A stretch of 64,000 bases of DNA, taken from Strongyloides papillosus (taxonomy: Eukaryota > Nematoda > Chromadorea > Rhabditida > Strongyloididae). The notes beneath the pieces were generated by a model. It searched no databases. It had not been told where the DNA came from and saw only the letters and a list, made by a program, of their open reading frames with translations. The stretch spans positions 186,001-250,000 of the forward strand of contig SRSI01000018.1 of assembly GCA_005656395.1 (NCBI GenBank), given 5' to 3'. Position 1 is the first letter of the stretch; each line of letters begins with the position of its first letter. Made by a program: the position numbers and the translations under genes. Positions 1 to 10,139 of this stretch are shown in pieces.

Positions 1-1
1 G

Positions 2-256
2 AATATCAATGACACATTTGAGAAGGAAATTATTGAGAGTACAGTTAGGAGAAGACCACACCTTAGGACGGTAACTCACAATGTCACTCACCAACCGTTT
101 ACTGAGGAGAAGGAAAATCTTGTATCTTCATCAGGGAGTGGACCTCAGGAGGTTGCTTCCTTGCGGAGAATATCTAAACTCCTAGCTATTTTGTGCACTT
201 TTGTATTGTATATATTTATTATTTATGTTATTTATGTATTGTTTAAAAATTTGTAA
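2..256 (+). CDS. C-terminal part of a tail-anchored membrane protein (5' end outside window)
   Basis: The frame is open from the window edge to a TAA at 254-256, giving 84 visible residues. The first ~60 are polar and rich in Arg, Thr, Glu and Ser. They are followed by a basic LRRISK stretch and one hydrophobic segment of about 20 residues (LLAILCTFVLYIFIIYVIYV), ending only four residues later in FKNL. A basic flank, one membrane span and almost no tail is the layout of a tail-anchored protein of the ER or nuclear envelope. Inner-nuclear-membrane proteins such as emerin have this layout, but no family motif is visible in this fragment, so that is only a possibility. An AATAAA poly(A) signal follows at 288-293. 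The next gene on the same strand starts about 180 bp downstream. Confidence 0.6.
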   Translation, partial: NINDTFEKEIIESTVRRRPHLRTVTHNVTHQPFTEEKENLVSSSGSGPQEVASLRRISKLLAILCTFVLYIFIIYVIYVLFKNL

Positions 257-439
257 ATATATACTAATTAATTAATCATTTTGTATAAATAAAGTTTTCA
301 ACCATTGTTGTGTGGAGTATTTTTTGATTGTCTCTTGTGTGGAAGTTTTGGTTGTCCCTTTAAATTGCTTGGAGAAAGGTCATTCTATATTATAAACTTG
401 TATTTTTTGAAATTAACTTCTCACTCCATCAGAATAAAT

Positions 440-1577
440 ATGGATTACGAGGATTCAAACAATGCACAGCCACACGAGAAACTCATAATGGAGGAGGAAC
501 GTGTTCTAAACGTAAATTTCTATAATTAATATACAAATTATTTTAAAATTTCAGACTTATGATGCTGCGACAGACTACTCAAGTTCATTCAGTCAATCTG
601 ACATCTACAAAGATGTCAAAGAATACGTCAAAAATATTAGGATAAAAGTAGTTAATTACATCCCAGAGGAAGGTACAATAGAATTTGATCTAATAAACGT
701 TGAGGCACCAATAGCAAATACCTTAAGACGTGTCCTGATTGCGGAGGTCCCAACAATGGCGATAGAGAAAGTAATGTTATATCAGAATACCTCTGTCATT
801 CAGGATGAGGTTTTGTGTCACAGATTGGGACTCCTTCCGATAAAAGCGGATCCAAGGAAATTTGACTGGCCGGGAGTGAAGATTGAAGGTATAAATGAGG
901 ATTGTCAAGATGTTGAGGAGGAACTTCCTGTTGATCCAAAGAAGCACCTTGTATTTGATTTTCATGTTAAATGTGTTGAGTCAAAAGTTAAAAGTCAAGT
1001 TAGTAGTAAGGGAACAACAAATTATGAGAATGAAGTTGTTAAGTCGAGTAAGTTGGTTTGGCATCCGATTGGGAATCAACTTGAGGAGTTTGCTGGAGAT
1101 CCTCCAAGGATGGTTCATGATGATGTGATCGTGGCGAAACTTAAAGGTGGTCAAGAGATAGAAGCGAAGTTGCATTGTGTTAAGGGTATTGGACGTGATC
1201 ATGCTAAATTTTCTCCTGTTGCCACGGCTTCGTATAGATTACTGCCAACGATAACATTGAAGGAGGATGTATATGGAGATGCTGCGTATAAATTTCAGGG
1301 ATGTTTTAGTGAAGGTGTTGTAGATGTTGTGGAAAGTGAGAGAGGTCCTAAGGCTGTTGTCGTTAATGCACGCAATGATCTTTGTTCAAGGAATGTCTTG
1401 AGACATGATGAATTTAAGGATATTGTGGAACTAGGGAGAATTAAGAATCATTTTATCTTTAGTGTTGAGTCTACTGGTGCTTTGAAAGCTGAGGAGTTGG
1501 TTGTTGAGGCTTGTAAGATCATTCAATGGAAGGCGCAAGGCCTGAAGAGTTTGATTGAAAAGAAATTTAAGAAGTAA
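440..1577 (+). CDS. POLR1C: RNA polymerases I and III subunit RPAC1 (AC40)
   Basis: This is the alpha-like subunit shared by RNA polymerases I and III. It pairs with AC19 to nucleate polymerase assembly in the nucleus. It has two exons: 440-511 (24 codons) and 555-1577, with a 43-nt phase-0 intron 512-554 (GTAAAT...TTTCAG); the total is 364 residues, close to the family length (about 340-350). The diagnostic alpha motif lies just after the intron: NVEAPIANTLRRVLIAEVPT, followed by MAIEKVMLYQNTSVIQDEVL, HRLGLLPIKADP, and a C-terminal half with ARNDLCSRNVLRHDEF and FSVESTGAL. The VEAPIANT and ADP motifs favour RPAC1 over the RPB3 paralogue. An upstream in-frame ATG could extend exon 1, but the ATG at 440 (MDYEDSNNAQ...) gives a normal acidic N-terminus. 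The poly(A) signal is at 1669-1674. Identity is secure. Confidence 0.95.
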
Positions 1578-1674
1578 TTGTTTGTTATTTTGGTTTTTTG
1601 TTGATTTTGTTTGTTTTAATGTTATTGTATATGTAAAATTTGACTTTTTTTTAAAAATGTTTTAAAGAAATAAA

Positions 1675-1995
1675 GTGTTTCATATGTTGGAGGGGGGGGA
1701 TAGTTTGTACACTATCTCATGCTAAGTGTTCTTTACAGTAATTTTGTGGATAGAGTTTTACTTCTAATTTCCTTCATTTGATCACAGTTCGAGTTTCAGG
1801 AGGGTTTTTTTAACCTCTTTAAATACTATTTTCAAGTTTCAGTGATTTTTCTAGGCATAATTTTACTCAATTTTGCATACATTTTTTTAAAATTATCATA
1901 TTATCAATTAAGAAACCATATTTAATAATCAAATTTTAATTGCATAAAATGATTAGAAATATTATACTAAATTATTTATTTCATTCCAATAGACA
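1675..1995. other. Intergenic region without a recognisable gene
   Basis: This lies after the poly(A) signal of the polymerase-subunit gene. It contains a run of eight G (1690s) unusual in this AT-rich DNA, then a stretch ending in CAGTTCGAGTTTCAGG that superficially resembles a tRNA T-arm but does not pair. From about 1850 it is plain AT-rich sequence leading to the next ATG. Confidence 0.4.
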
Positions 1996-2690
1996 ATGGA
2001 GAGGAATTCAGAACACTACCTAGAAGTGATATCTCTATCCTTATCATTCGTCTTCAGTGCCAAATGTTGTCGTTTTTTCTTATACGCAGCATTTGTGAAT
2101 TTTGTCTTTCTCCAATACCAATCAATTACCAAGATAGCTAAATATGACACTTATATTGGAGGTAATTTTATTTATTTTCATTCATTAATTAATGATAAAT
2201 TTTAGTTCGTGAATTGTGTTCAAGTGATAAGGAATGCCTTGAAGAATACGAGAAAAGCTTTAGTGGTTTTCCCTCGTTTGAAGTTGGGTTTATCTGGCTT
2301 ATTTTGCGACTAATAGTGTTGTTTTTTATAATTATGAAAACACTTAATTTGATAAAGGATTTCAATGTCAATGTTGTTAAAGTGAAGTACCTTGTTATCA
2401 AGATTGGGATGTATATATGCCTCCAGACTGTGGATTGGATGATAAGGATTATGTTGGTTGAGAAGATATATCAAAAACACTTTGCAAATACCCCGATAAA
2501 GGTACAATGGTATAAAATGACACTTGATACTGTATCGTCTTGGCTCCTCTTTATAATGGTTCTTTATATTTATTGGAAGCAGATAAAGAAGATGAAGGCT
2601 CAGAGGGTTGAGACTAAAGTTAAGGGGTATTTGGCTTATGATACGTTTACTGAATACTATGCAATGCAAAGTAGGAAGTTAAAGAATTAG
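1996..2690 (+). CDS. Small multi-pass membrane protein, function unknown
   Basis: There are two exons, 1996-2161 and 2206-2690, with a 44-nt intron 2162-2205 (GTAATT...TTTTAG). The split codon G|TT restores one open frame of 216 residues; without the intron the frame closes. Hydrophobic segments lie at about residues 20-40 (FFLYAAFVNFVFL), 82-99 (VGFIWLILRLIVLFFIIM), 117-140 (weaker, with Lys, Asp and Arg inside) and 168-179 (WLLFIMVLYIYW), suggesting three or four membrane spans. The loop at residues 60-66 holds two Cys (CSSDKEC). The C-terminus is basic and cytosolic-looking (KQIKKMKAQRVETKVKG). I do not recognise a family. It follows the RPAC1 gene on the same strand with about 420 bp between, with its own AATAAA near 2735. 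Confidence 0.8.
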
Positions 2691-2779
2691 TAATTTTAAA
2701 TATAATTTAAAGAATAATTTGATAATTAAATGACAATAAATAAACACTTTCTTAAAATTTTTTTGTTTTTTATAACCAG

Positions 2780-3075
2780 GGGAAGGTCATGCATTGGCAG
2801 AGGTTTGATTAGCTTTTAAATATATTTAGCTAAGAATATTCGAATGATATTGTTTTTCTAGTTTGCTCTTAAAAGCTTTCTTATCATATAGTTTATAAAT
2901 ATATCTTCGTGAAAGTTTATGAGTTCTTGTAATTAGATAATCCTCAATGAGAATCTTGTATTTCTCGAAAATATAACATACTAAGCTGCCTAAACACTTT
3001 TTAAATTCAAAATTATATAAATGATTCTTGAGGATGAAGAATGATTTGTCTTTTATTGAAATAGTTAATAATCAT
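2780..3075. repeat. Diverged direct repeat, left copy (flanks the peptide-gene array)
   Basis: This roughly 290-bp segment has a diverged counterpart in the same orientation at 14780-15035. Landmarks in the same order include CATGCATT, AAGAATATT, CTTATCAT against CTTACCAT, TTTCTCGAAAATA against TTTCTTGGAAATA, TAAGCTGC, ATAAATGATTCT and GATTTGTCTTT against AGTTTGTCTTT. The two copies bracket the peptide-gene array. No open frame is shared, so it is probably an old segmental duplication or dispersed repeat. Confidence 0.55.
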
Positions 3076-3106
3076 GTTTGCTATGTTTAATTAATATTGT
3101 ACTACA

Positions 3107-3553
3107 CAAATGGATCTTGAGATATATTATGAGAAGTAAGTTAAGCTTTAAAATGAAATATAATCATGAAAAATACCAAGCCAAGAAAATGTTACGTTTG
3201 TTTAAATTATTAAAGAAAACTGTAGAGGAAACTACATACTGTTTTGAAACTTTTGTTTTAAATTTAGAAAGATACTTAAGATTCATATTTTTATTTTAAT
3301 TAACAAAAAAATTTCTAAAAATAAATATAAATTTTGTGTTGTTTATAAAAATATGATAATAACGTTCTAGAAAATGTGTTATCCATAAATTTCCATATAA
3401 AGTCATCATTAATAGTCTTTGAAACTTGTATTTATTTCTATTAAATCATTATAATAATTGTATATTTATCAATATTCGAATTTATAATGATCTAAGATTC
3501 GTATAAAATAAGTGAAATTTTTCTTCAAAATCACACTTTCAAAAAGTTTCAAC
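3107..3553 (+). promoter_or_regulatory. Conserved upstream region of peptide gene 1, with TATA box 3502-3508
   Basis: Sequence from about 3107 (GGATCTTGAGATATATTATG) to the ATG matches the upstream regions of the other array copies. A TATAAAA at 3502-3508 ends 46 nt before the ATG. The conserved block AAAATCACACTTTCAAAAAG just downstream is probably the 5' leader. The short open frame at 3078-3299 falls inside this region and is not shared as protein by the other copies. Confidence 0.7.
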
Positions 3554-3682
3554 ATGAAATTTAGTACTTACTTCTTGGTTGTTGTTGCTGTTTACTCATT
3601 ATCAATTATTCAAGCTGTTGCCGGTTGCGCTGTGAGCCCATGTCCCAATTTTAAAGATTTACCAATATTTCGACCTAGATAA
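3554..3682 (+). CDS. Array peptide gene 1: secreted C-x4-C peptide precursor, 42 aa
   Basis: The precursor has a signal peptide (MKFSTYFLVVVAVYSL..., residues 1 to about 23) and a mature part of about 19 residues that starts GCAVSPCPNF and ends FRPR. The only two cysteines are C25 and C30, so a single C-x4-C ring is expected in the secreted product. The TAA at 3680-3682 is 5 nt before a strong donor (GTAAGAC) at 3688. The intron runs 3688-3964 (277 nt, ends TTTTTTTAG), and exon 2 is untranslated with AATAAA at 4080-4085. Signal peptide, intron and exon 2 are nearly the same in all seven copies, while the mature peptide differs. Function is unknown; secreted signalling, defence or venom-like roles are all possible. 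It converges on gene 2. Confidence 0.8.
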   Translation: MKFSTYFLVVVAVYSLSIIQAVAGCAVSPCPNFKDLPIFRPR

Positions 3683-4280
3683 CAAAAGTAAGACATACAT
3701 GAAGACTTTATTTTATATAAATTACAATATAAAAAAATTAATTTATAGAAAGATTAAAACATCACACCCCATTCTCTAACTAACTAACTGAACGCTGGTG
3801 ATAGCTTTTGTTACCTTTTATACTCTTTGATTAGCATATTTAATTAACGTGATTTAATAGTGATTTAGGAGTCTTTCATAAGAAAAGCAAATTTTATATA
3901 GTTTCTTGAGGATATTCTTTAATTTTTTTTCTTCATATATCTTCTTTTATATCTCTTTTTTTAGGTTTCACAACTTACCTTCAACAATTACTTCGGATGG
4001 ATTTCAAAACTTTTACTACCAAATTGTGGATATAAAAAGAATTGATATTAATATTTATTAATGATATTTTTATCTTTTGAATAAAATCCTTTATCATCAT
4101 ATGGTTTTTTATTTTTTAATTTTGAATTTGTTACCTGATTTCGTTTGAATATCATAAATTACATTTTTATTACCAACTATTTTATAAATAATAACCGAAT
4201 CAAAAATTAAAATTTTTAGAGATTCAATATTTTTTAACTAAATTAAATTTTACTCATGGAAAAGTATAAAAACAATTTCT

Positions 4281-4580
4281 GATTCTTATATTATGAATTC
4301 ACTGTTAGAGAAGTAGCGTCGTCTATGGTGTTAAAATACTGTCAAAAACTACACAAAATATCATTACATATTGATTGATAAATGTAAGATATTTCCTATA
4401 GCGTTACATACATCAATAATGGAAGGATTTTTACTTTTAACAAAAAAAAAAAACAAATCGCAATTTACAAAAAAATTAAACGACACAATTTTTTAATAAT
4501 AATTTAGTTAAAAACGATAAATATTCAAACATTAGAAACGACGATACTTTTATAATAGGTGAATTCATAATATAAGAATC
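4281..4580. repeat. Inverted-repeat centre between convergent peptide genes 1 and 2
   Basis: The segment opens with GATTCTTATATTATGAATTC and closes with its complement GAATTCATAATATAAGAATC, with further matches inward (GTAGCGTCGTC against GACGATACTT). Equivalent segments lie between genes 3 and 4 and between genes 5 and 6. The flanking 3' gene ends are also inverted to each other, so this is either the centre of a gene-scale palindrome or a MITE that was captured before the array was amplified. No reading frame is present. Confidence 0.6.
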
Positions 4581-5187
4581 AAAATTTATTTTCAAACTTT
4601 GTCATGAACAAAATGTAAATATAATTTTAAAAGCATATTAAATTTGCCAAAAATTTTTATTTTTGATTCAGTTTTTAATTTAAAAATAGTTGATAATAAA
4701 CAATGTAATCTATGATATTCAAAGGAAGTTTTCCAAAAAATTCAAAATTAATAAATAAAAAACAATATAATAATAAAGGATTTTATTCAAACGATAAAAA
4801 TTAAATTAATAAATATTAATATCAATTATTTTTATCTCCACGATTTTGGAGTGGGAGTGTTGAAATCCATCCAAAGTAATTGTTGAAGGTAAGTTGTGAA
4901 ACCTAAAATAAAGAGATAAAAAAGATATATGAAGAGAGAAAAAGATTAAAGGACATTCCTAAGAAACTATAGAAAATTTGCTTTTCTTATGAAAGACTCC
5001 TAAAAACAATCAAATCACGGAATTAAAGATAATAATTAAAAAGTATAAAAGCGGACAGAAGCCACATCTAGAATTCAGTTAGATAATTTAAGAATTGGGG
5101 TATGGTGCTATAATCTTCCTATTAATTGCTTATTTTTATATTGTACTTTTTATATATAATAAAATTTTCATTAATGTCTTACTGTAG

Positions 5188-5298
5188 TTAATCCTTTGGA
5201 CGCGTGTGACAACCAAACATTCTGCAACCAGCTACATCTTGAATAGTTGAAAAAGTATAAACAGCAACAACAGCTAAGAAATAAGTACTGAATTTCAT
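5188..5298 (-). CDS. Array peptide gene 2: secreted C-x4-C peptide precursor, 36 aa
   Basis: This lies on the minus strand with the ATG at 5298-5296. The signal peptide MKFSTYFLAVVAVYTFSTIQ leads into a mature part of about 13 residues, GCRMFGCHTRPKD, with C25 and C30 forming the family C-x4-C spacing. The stop TAA is 5 nt before the donor (TAACTACA|GTAAGACA). The intron covers 4903-5182 (280 nt) and the untranslated exon 2 starts at 4902; the poly(A) signal on the minus strand is at 4782-4787. It is divergent to gene 3 across about 780 bp. Exon 2 keeps the same start as in the other copies (GTTTCACAACTTACC). The peptide is strongly basic at its end. Confidence 0.8.
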   Translation of the reverse strand: MKFSTYFLAVVAVYTFSTIQDVAGCRMFGCHTRPKD

Positions 5299-6078
5299 AT
5301 TGAAACTTTTTGAAAGTGTGATTTTGAAGAAAAATTTCACTTATTTTATACGAATCTTAGATCATTATAAATTCGAATATTGATAAACGATGACAATTAT
5401 TAGAATGATTTAATACAAAATAAATATAAGTTTCAAAGATTATTAATGACTATTTTATATGAAAATTTATGGATAACGCACTTTCCATAACATTATTATC
5501 ATATTTTTATGAGTAACAAAAAATTTCTATCTATTTATGGAAATTTTTTATAAATTCAAATAAAAATCTTATTTTGTTTCTAGATTTTTAACAGAAGTTT
5601 TAAAATAGTTTGCTCGATAATTTTAAATGGATTTTGAAATATATTATACGAAATAAGTTAAGTTTTAAAATGAAATATAATCATGAAAAATATCAAGCTA
5701 TGAAAATGTTACATCTGATCAAATTATTATAGAAAATTGTAGAGAAAACTACATACTGTCTTGAAACTTTTGTTATAAATTTAGAAACATAATTAATATT
5801 CATTTTTCTATTTTAATTAACAAAAAAAATTCTATAAATAAATATAAATTTTGTGTTGTCTATAAAAATATGATAATAACGTTCTGGAACATGTATTATC
5901 CATAAATTTCCATATTAAATAGTCATTAATAGTCTTTGGAACTTGTATTTATTTCTATTTATATTAAATATTTGTCATGGTTCATCAATATTAGAATTTA
6001 TAATGATCTAAAATTCTTATAAAATAGGTGAAATTTTCCTTCAAAATCACACTTTCAAAAAGTTTTCAATAACTTAAT
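5299..6078. promoter_or_regulatory. Bidirectional control region of peptide genes 2 and 3
   Basis: The ~780 bp between the two divergent ATGs is an imperfect palindrome: the left half reads as the reverse of the right half (TTATGGATAACGCA... against ...TTATCCATAAATTT). TATA boxes lie at 5344-5350 (minus, 46 nt before the gene 2 ATG) and 6018-6024 (plus, 54 nt before the gene 3 ATG because of a small insertion). The central motif ATAATCATGAAAAATATCAAGC recurs in the other divergent regions. Shared control of both genes is likely. Confidence 0.6.
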
Positions 6079-6195
6079 ATGAAATTCAGTACTTATTTCT
6101 TAGCTGTTGTTGCAGTTTGCTCATTATCAACTATTCAAACTGTTGCCGGTTGCAGAAACCGAAGGTGTATGCCGCATTCAAAGTCAAAGAATTAA
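6079..6195 (+). CDS. Array peptide gene 3: secreted C-x4-C peptide precursor, 38 aa
   Basis: The signal peptide (MKFSTYFLAVVAVCSLSTIQ...) is followed by the mature region GCRNRRCMPHSKSKN, with C25-RNRR-C30. This is the most basic ring in the family. Cys14 inside the hydrophobic core is unique to this copy and should be removed with the signal. The stop TAA lies 5 nt before the donor. The intron is 6201-6468 (268 nt); the untranslated exon 2 begins GTTTCACAACTTGCC; AATAAA is at 6584-6589. In this copy the exon 2 frame starting GTT TCA CAA stays open for about 28 codons up to a TAA, but the splice as drawn does not enter that frame. It converges on gene 4. Confidence 0.8.
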   Translation: MKFSTYFLAVVAVCSLSTIQTVAGCRNRRCMPHSKSKN

Positions 6196-6788
6196 CAACA
6201 GTAAGACATAGATAAAAATTTTATTATATATAAAAAGTATAATATAAAAATAAGCAAACATCATGAAGATTAGAGCACTATACCCAAATTCTTTAGATAA
6301 CTAATTGACTTCTGAATATGACTTTTGTCCCCTTTAATAAGTATCTTTAATTCCGTGATTTGATTGTTTTTAGGAGTTTTTATGTAAAATGCCAATTTTC
6401 CATAGTTTTTTAGAAATGTCCTTTAGATTTTTTTCCCTTCATATATTTTATTTATATCTTTATTTTAGGTTTCACAACTTGCCTTCAACGATTACTTTGG
6501 ATGGATTTCAACACTTTCACCACCAAATTGTGGAGACAAAAAGAATTTATATTAATATTTATTAATTGAATTTTTATCGTTTGAATAAAATCCTTTATCA
6601 TTATATTGTTTTTTGTTTATCAATATTGAATTTTTTACCAAACAACCTTTGGATATCATAGATTACATTTTTTTTAACAATTATTTTTAAATTAATAGCT
6701 GAATCAAAAATTAAAATTTTCATTAAATTTAATGTATTTCTATAATAAAATTAAGTTTTTCCAACGGAAAAGTTTGAAAATAATTTTC

Positions 6789-7061
6789 GATTCTTATGCT
6801 TTCACTTAACCTGTTTTAAAAATAGAGTCGTCTATGACATTACAATACCTTTTAAAACTACACAAAAATATTATTACATATTAAATGATAAATGTAAGAC
6901 ACCTCTTTTAACATTACTCAAATCAAATAATGGAAACAAATTTACTTTTAAAAAGTAAAAAAAAGCAATTTTTACAATAATAATCTTACTAAAAACGATA
7001 AACATTTAAATGCCGAACACGGTGCTACTTTTAATACAGATAAAATGATAATAAGAGAATC
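6789..7061. repeat. Inverted-repeat centre between convergent peptide genes 3 and 4
   Basis: This is a shorter, more diverged version of the 4281-4580 segment. It starts GATTCTTATG and ends AATAAGAGAATC, with GAGTCGTCTATG near the left end and GGTGCTACTTTTAATAC near the right. Nothing coding is visible. Confidence 0.5.
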
Positions 7062-7651
7062 AGAATTTATTTTTATACTTTTCCGTGTGCACAGTTTAAA
7101 TATAGTTATAAAAGTATATTGAATTTGTCAAAAACTTTAATTCTTGATTCAGCTATTAATTTAAAAATAATTGATGATATTCAAAGGAAATTAGGCAACA
7201 AATTCAAAATTTTAAATAAAAAAATAATATTATGATAAAGGATTTTGATCAAAAATAAAAATTCAATTATAAAATATTAATATCAATTCTTTTTATCTTC
7301 ACAAGTTGGTGTAGGAGTGTTGAAATCCATTCAAAGTAATCGTTGAAGGTAAGTTGTGAAACCTGAAAAGAAAAGAGATAAAGAAGATGAATGAAGAGAA
7401 AAAAAGATTAAAGAATATCCTCAAGAAACTATATAAAATTGGCTTTTCTTATGAAAGACTCCTCAATCACTATAAAATCACGTTTATTAAGGATGCTTAT
7501 TAAAGAGTATAAAGGAGAATAAATGCCATCACCAGCAGTCAGCTTGTTAGCTAAAGAATTAGAATGTGTTGCTTTAATTTTTCTGTTAATTGCCTATTTC
7601 TATATTTTACATTTTATCTATAATAGAATCTTCATCTACGTCTTACCGTTG

Positions 7652-7762
7652 CTAATTCTTAAAACCCCCTTCACAAATTAAGAATGGGCACCTGATTTTA
7701 GCTTGAATGGTTGAGAAAGAGTAAATGGCAACAATAGCTAAGAAATAAGTACTGAATTTCAT
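7652..7762 (-). CDS. Array peptide gene 4: secreted C-x4-C peptide precursor, 36 aa
   Basis: The minus-strand ATG is at 7762-7760. The signal peptide has small changes (MKFSTYFLAIVAIYSFSTIQ) and lacks the VAGC junction of genes 1-3. The mature part is KIRCPFLICEGGFKN, so C25 and C30 keep the C-x4-C spacing but enclose a hydrophobic loop (PFLI) instead of a basic one. The stop is TAG, 5 nt before the donor. The intron is 7363-7646 (284 nt, ends TTTTCAG). The AATAAA found in other copies is changed here (TTGATCAAAA on the plus strand around 7245), so 3'-end formation may use another signal. It is the inverted-duplicate partner of gene 7. Confidence 0.78.
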   Translation of the reverse strand: MKFSTYFLAIVAIYSFSTIQAKIRCPFLICEGGFKN

Positions 7763-8547
7763 ATTGAAACTTTTTGAAAGTGTGATTTTGAAGGAAAATT
7801 TCACTTACTTTATACTAATTTCAGATCATTATAAATTCGAATATTGATAAACGCTGGCAATTATTTGAATGATCAAATAGAAATAAATGCAAGTTTCAAA
7901 GACTGTTAATGACTATTTCATATGGAAATTTATGGATAACACATTTTCCAGAACATTATTATCATATTTTTATAAATAATATAAAGTTTCTATTTATTTA
8001 TAAAAATTTTTTTAATAATTCAAATAAAAAATAAATCTTATTATGTTTCTACATTTATAACAAAAGTTTCAAACAGACTATGCAGTTTGATCTAGAATTT
8101 TAATTGGATCTTTAAATATATCATGCGAAATAAATTAAGCTTTAAAATGAAATTTGAATCATGAAAAATATCAAGCCAAGAAAATGTTACATCTGTTCAA
8201 AATATAGAAGAAAACTGTAGAGGAAACTACATACTGTTTTTAAAACTTTTGTCATAAATTTTAGAAGCACAATAAGATATCTTTTTTATCTGAATAACAA
8301 AAAAAATTTCTATAAATGGATAGATATTTTATGTCATTCATAAAAATATGATAATAACGTTCTGGAAAATGCGTTATTCATAAATTTCCATACTAAATAG
8401 CCATTAAGAGTCTTTGAAACTTGTATTTATTTCTATTTTGATTAAATAATTGTCATCATTTATCAATATTCAAATTTATAATGATCCGAAATTCATATAA
8501 AATAAGTGAAATTTTTCTTCAAAATCACACTTTCAAAAAGTTTCAAC
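7763..8547. promoter_or_regulatory. Bidirectional control region of peptide genes 4 and 5 (intact empty site)
   Basis: This is a palindromic spacer between divergent genes 4 and 5. TATA-like boxes are at 7808-7814 (minus, TATAAAG) and 8496-8502 (plus), each ending 46 nt from its ATG. The sequence TATATCATGCGAAATAAATT near 8120 is the uninterrupted counterpart of the transposon insertion point between genes 6 and 7. Confidence 0.65.
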
Positions 8548-8667
8548 ATGAAATTTAGTACTTGCTTCTTAGCTGTTGTTGCTGTTTACTCATTATCAAC
8601 TATTCAAACTGTTGCTGGCTGCCAATGAGACCCGTGTCCCCGACGTTTCCCAAGATCACCACGATAA
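8548..8667 (+). pseudogene. Array peptide gene 5: copy with premature stop
   Basis: The frame begins like its siblings (MKFSTCFLAVVAVYSLSTIQ, then TVAGCQ) but codon 27 is TGA (8626-8628), leaving only one cysteine of the pair. Sequence beyond the stop still matches gene 6 base for base to the normal stop at 8665-8667. Tyr6 of the signal is Cys here. The donor is at 8687 and the intron 8687-8965; exon 2 has lost one base after GTTTC, unlike every other copy. AATAAA (9074-9079) and TATA box (8496-8502) remain. One point mutation plus an exon 2 deletion suggest recent loss of function. UGA read-through or editing would be an alternative but nothing supports it. Confidence 0.75.
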
Positions 8668-9223
8668 TTAAAAATAATTAACAACTGTAAGACATAGATG
8701 AAGATTTTCTTATATATAAAAAACTATATAGAAATAAGTAAACAATATGAAGATGATAGCACCAAATCCCAATTCTTTAGCTAACTAACTGATTTCTGCA
8801 TATGCATTTTGTCTCCTTTTATACTCTTTAATTAGTATACTTAATTCACGTGATTTATTTGTTATTAGGGAGTTTTTTATGTAAAAAGCCAATTTTTTAT
8901 AGATTTTTAGGAATGTTCTTTAATTTTTTTTTATCATATATCTTCTTTTATATCTCTTTTTTTAGGTTTCCAACTTACCTTCAACAATTACTTCGGATAG
9001 ATTTCAAAACTTTTACTACCAAATTGTTGAGATAAAAAGTATTGATATTAATTAATTGAATTTTTATCGTTTGAATAAAATCGTTTATCATTATATTGTT
9101 TTTTTATTTAGCAATTTAAAAGTTATTGTTAAATTTCCATTAAATATCAAAAAACACATTGTCAGTAAACTTTTATAATTATTTTTAAATATTTTTCACA
9201 GAAAAACTTGTAAAAAAAGTTCT

Positions 9224-9532
9224 GATTCTTATATTATCGTTTAGCCTGTTATAATAGTAGCGCCGACTATGGTGTTAAAATACTGTCAAAAACTACACAA
9301 AATATTATTACATATTGATTGATAAATGTAAGATAATTCCTATAGCGTTACATACATCAATAATGGAAGGATTTTTACTTTTAACAAAAAAAAAACAAAT
9401 CGCAATTTACAAAAAAATTAAACGACACAATTTTTTAATAATAATTTAGTTAAAAAAAATAGATATTCAAAGATCAGAAACGACGATACTTTTATGATAA
9501 ATGAATTCATACTAAAAACAATCTAAATTTAT
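9224..9532. repeat. Inverted-repeat centre between convergent peptide genes 5 and 6
   Basis: The left end (GATTCTTATATTATCG, then GTAGCGCCGACTATGGTG) is close to the segment at 4281. The middle (GTCAAAAACTACACAAAAT, ATGGAAGGATTTTTAC) is nearly identical to it. The right end is degraded. It marks the symmetry centre of the inverted duplication that carries genes 4-5 and 6-7. Confidence 0.5.
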
Positions 9533-10139
9533 TTTCAAACTGAAACATGAACAAAATGTAAATATAATTTTAAAAGCATATTAAATTTGTCAAAAATTTT
9601 TATTTTTGATTCAGCTATTAATTTAAAAATAAATGATAATAAACAATGTAATCTATGATATTCAAATGAATATCGGTAACAAATTCAAAATTGCTAAATA
9701 ATAAACAATATGATGATAAAGCATTTTATTCAAACGATAAAAATTCAATTAACTAATATTAATATGAATTCTTTTTATCTCCACAATTTGGTAGTGAAAG
9801 TGCAGAAATCCATCCAAAGTAATCGTTGAAGGCAAGTTGTGAAACCTAAAATAAAGATATAAATAAAATATATGAAGAGAAAAAAATCTAAAGGACATTC
9901 CTAAAAAACTATGGAAAATTGGCATTTTACATAAAAACTCCTAAAAACAATTAAATCACGGATTTAAAGATAATAATTAAAGAGTATAAAAAGGACAATA
10001 ACCATATCCAGAAATCAGTTAGTTAGCTAAAGAATTGGGATTTGGTGCTATAATCTTCATATTGTTTACTTATTTCTATATAGTTTTTTATATAAAAGAA
10101 AATCTTCATCTATGTCTTACAGTTGTTAATTATTTTTAA

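Noticed and set aside
777..1202. Minus- and plus-strand frames inside the RPAC1 gene
   Set aside because: Shadows of the real coding frame; no motif and incompatible with the gene.
1770..1800. tRNA-like T-arm (CAGTTCGAGTTTCAGG)
   Set aside because: The flanking bases do not form a T-stem and no matching acceptor, D or anticodon arm is visible.
3078..3299. 73-codon frame upstream of peptide gene 1
   Set aside because: It lies in the conserved upstream region, but the corresponding frame is closed in the other array copies.
8850..9035. Frames at 8850-9035 and 12585-12812 with similar ends
   Set aside because: They run through the intron and into untranslated exon 2 of peptide genes 5 and 7; similarity comes from the DNA repeat, and the intron parts differ.
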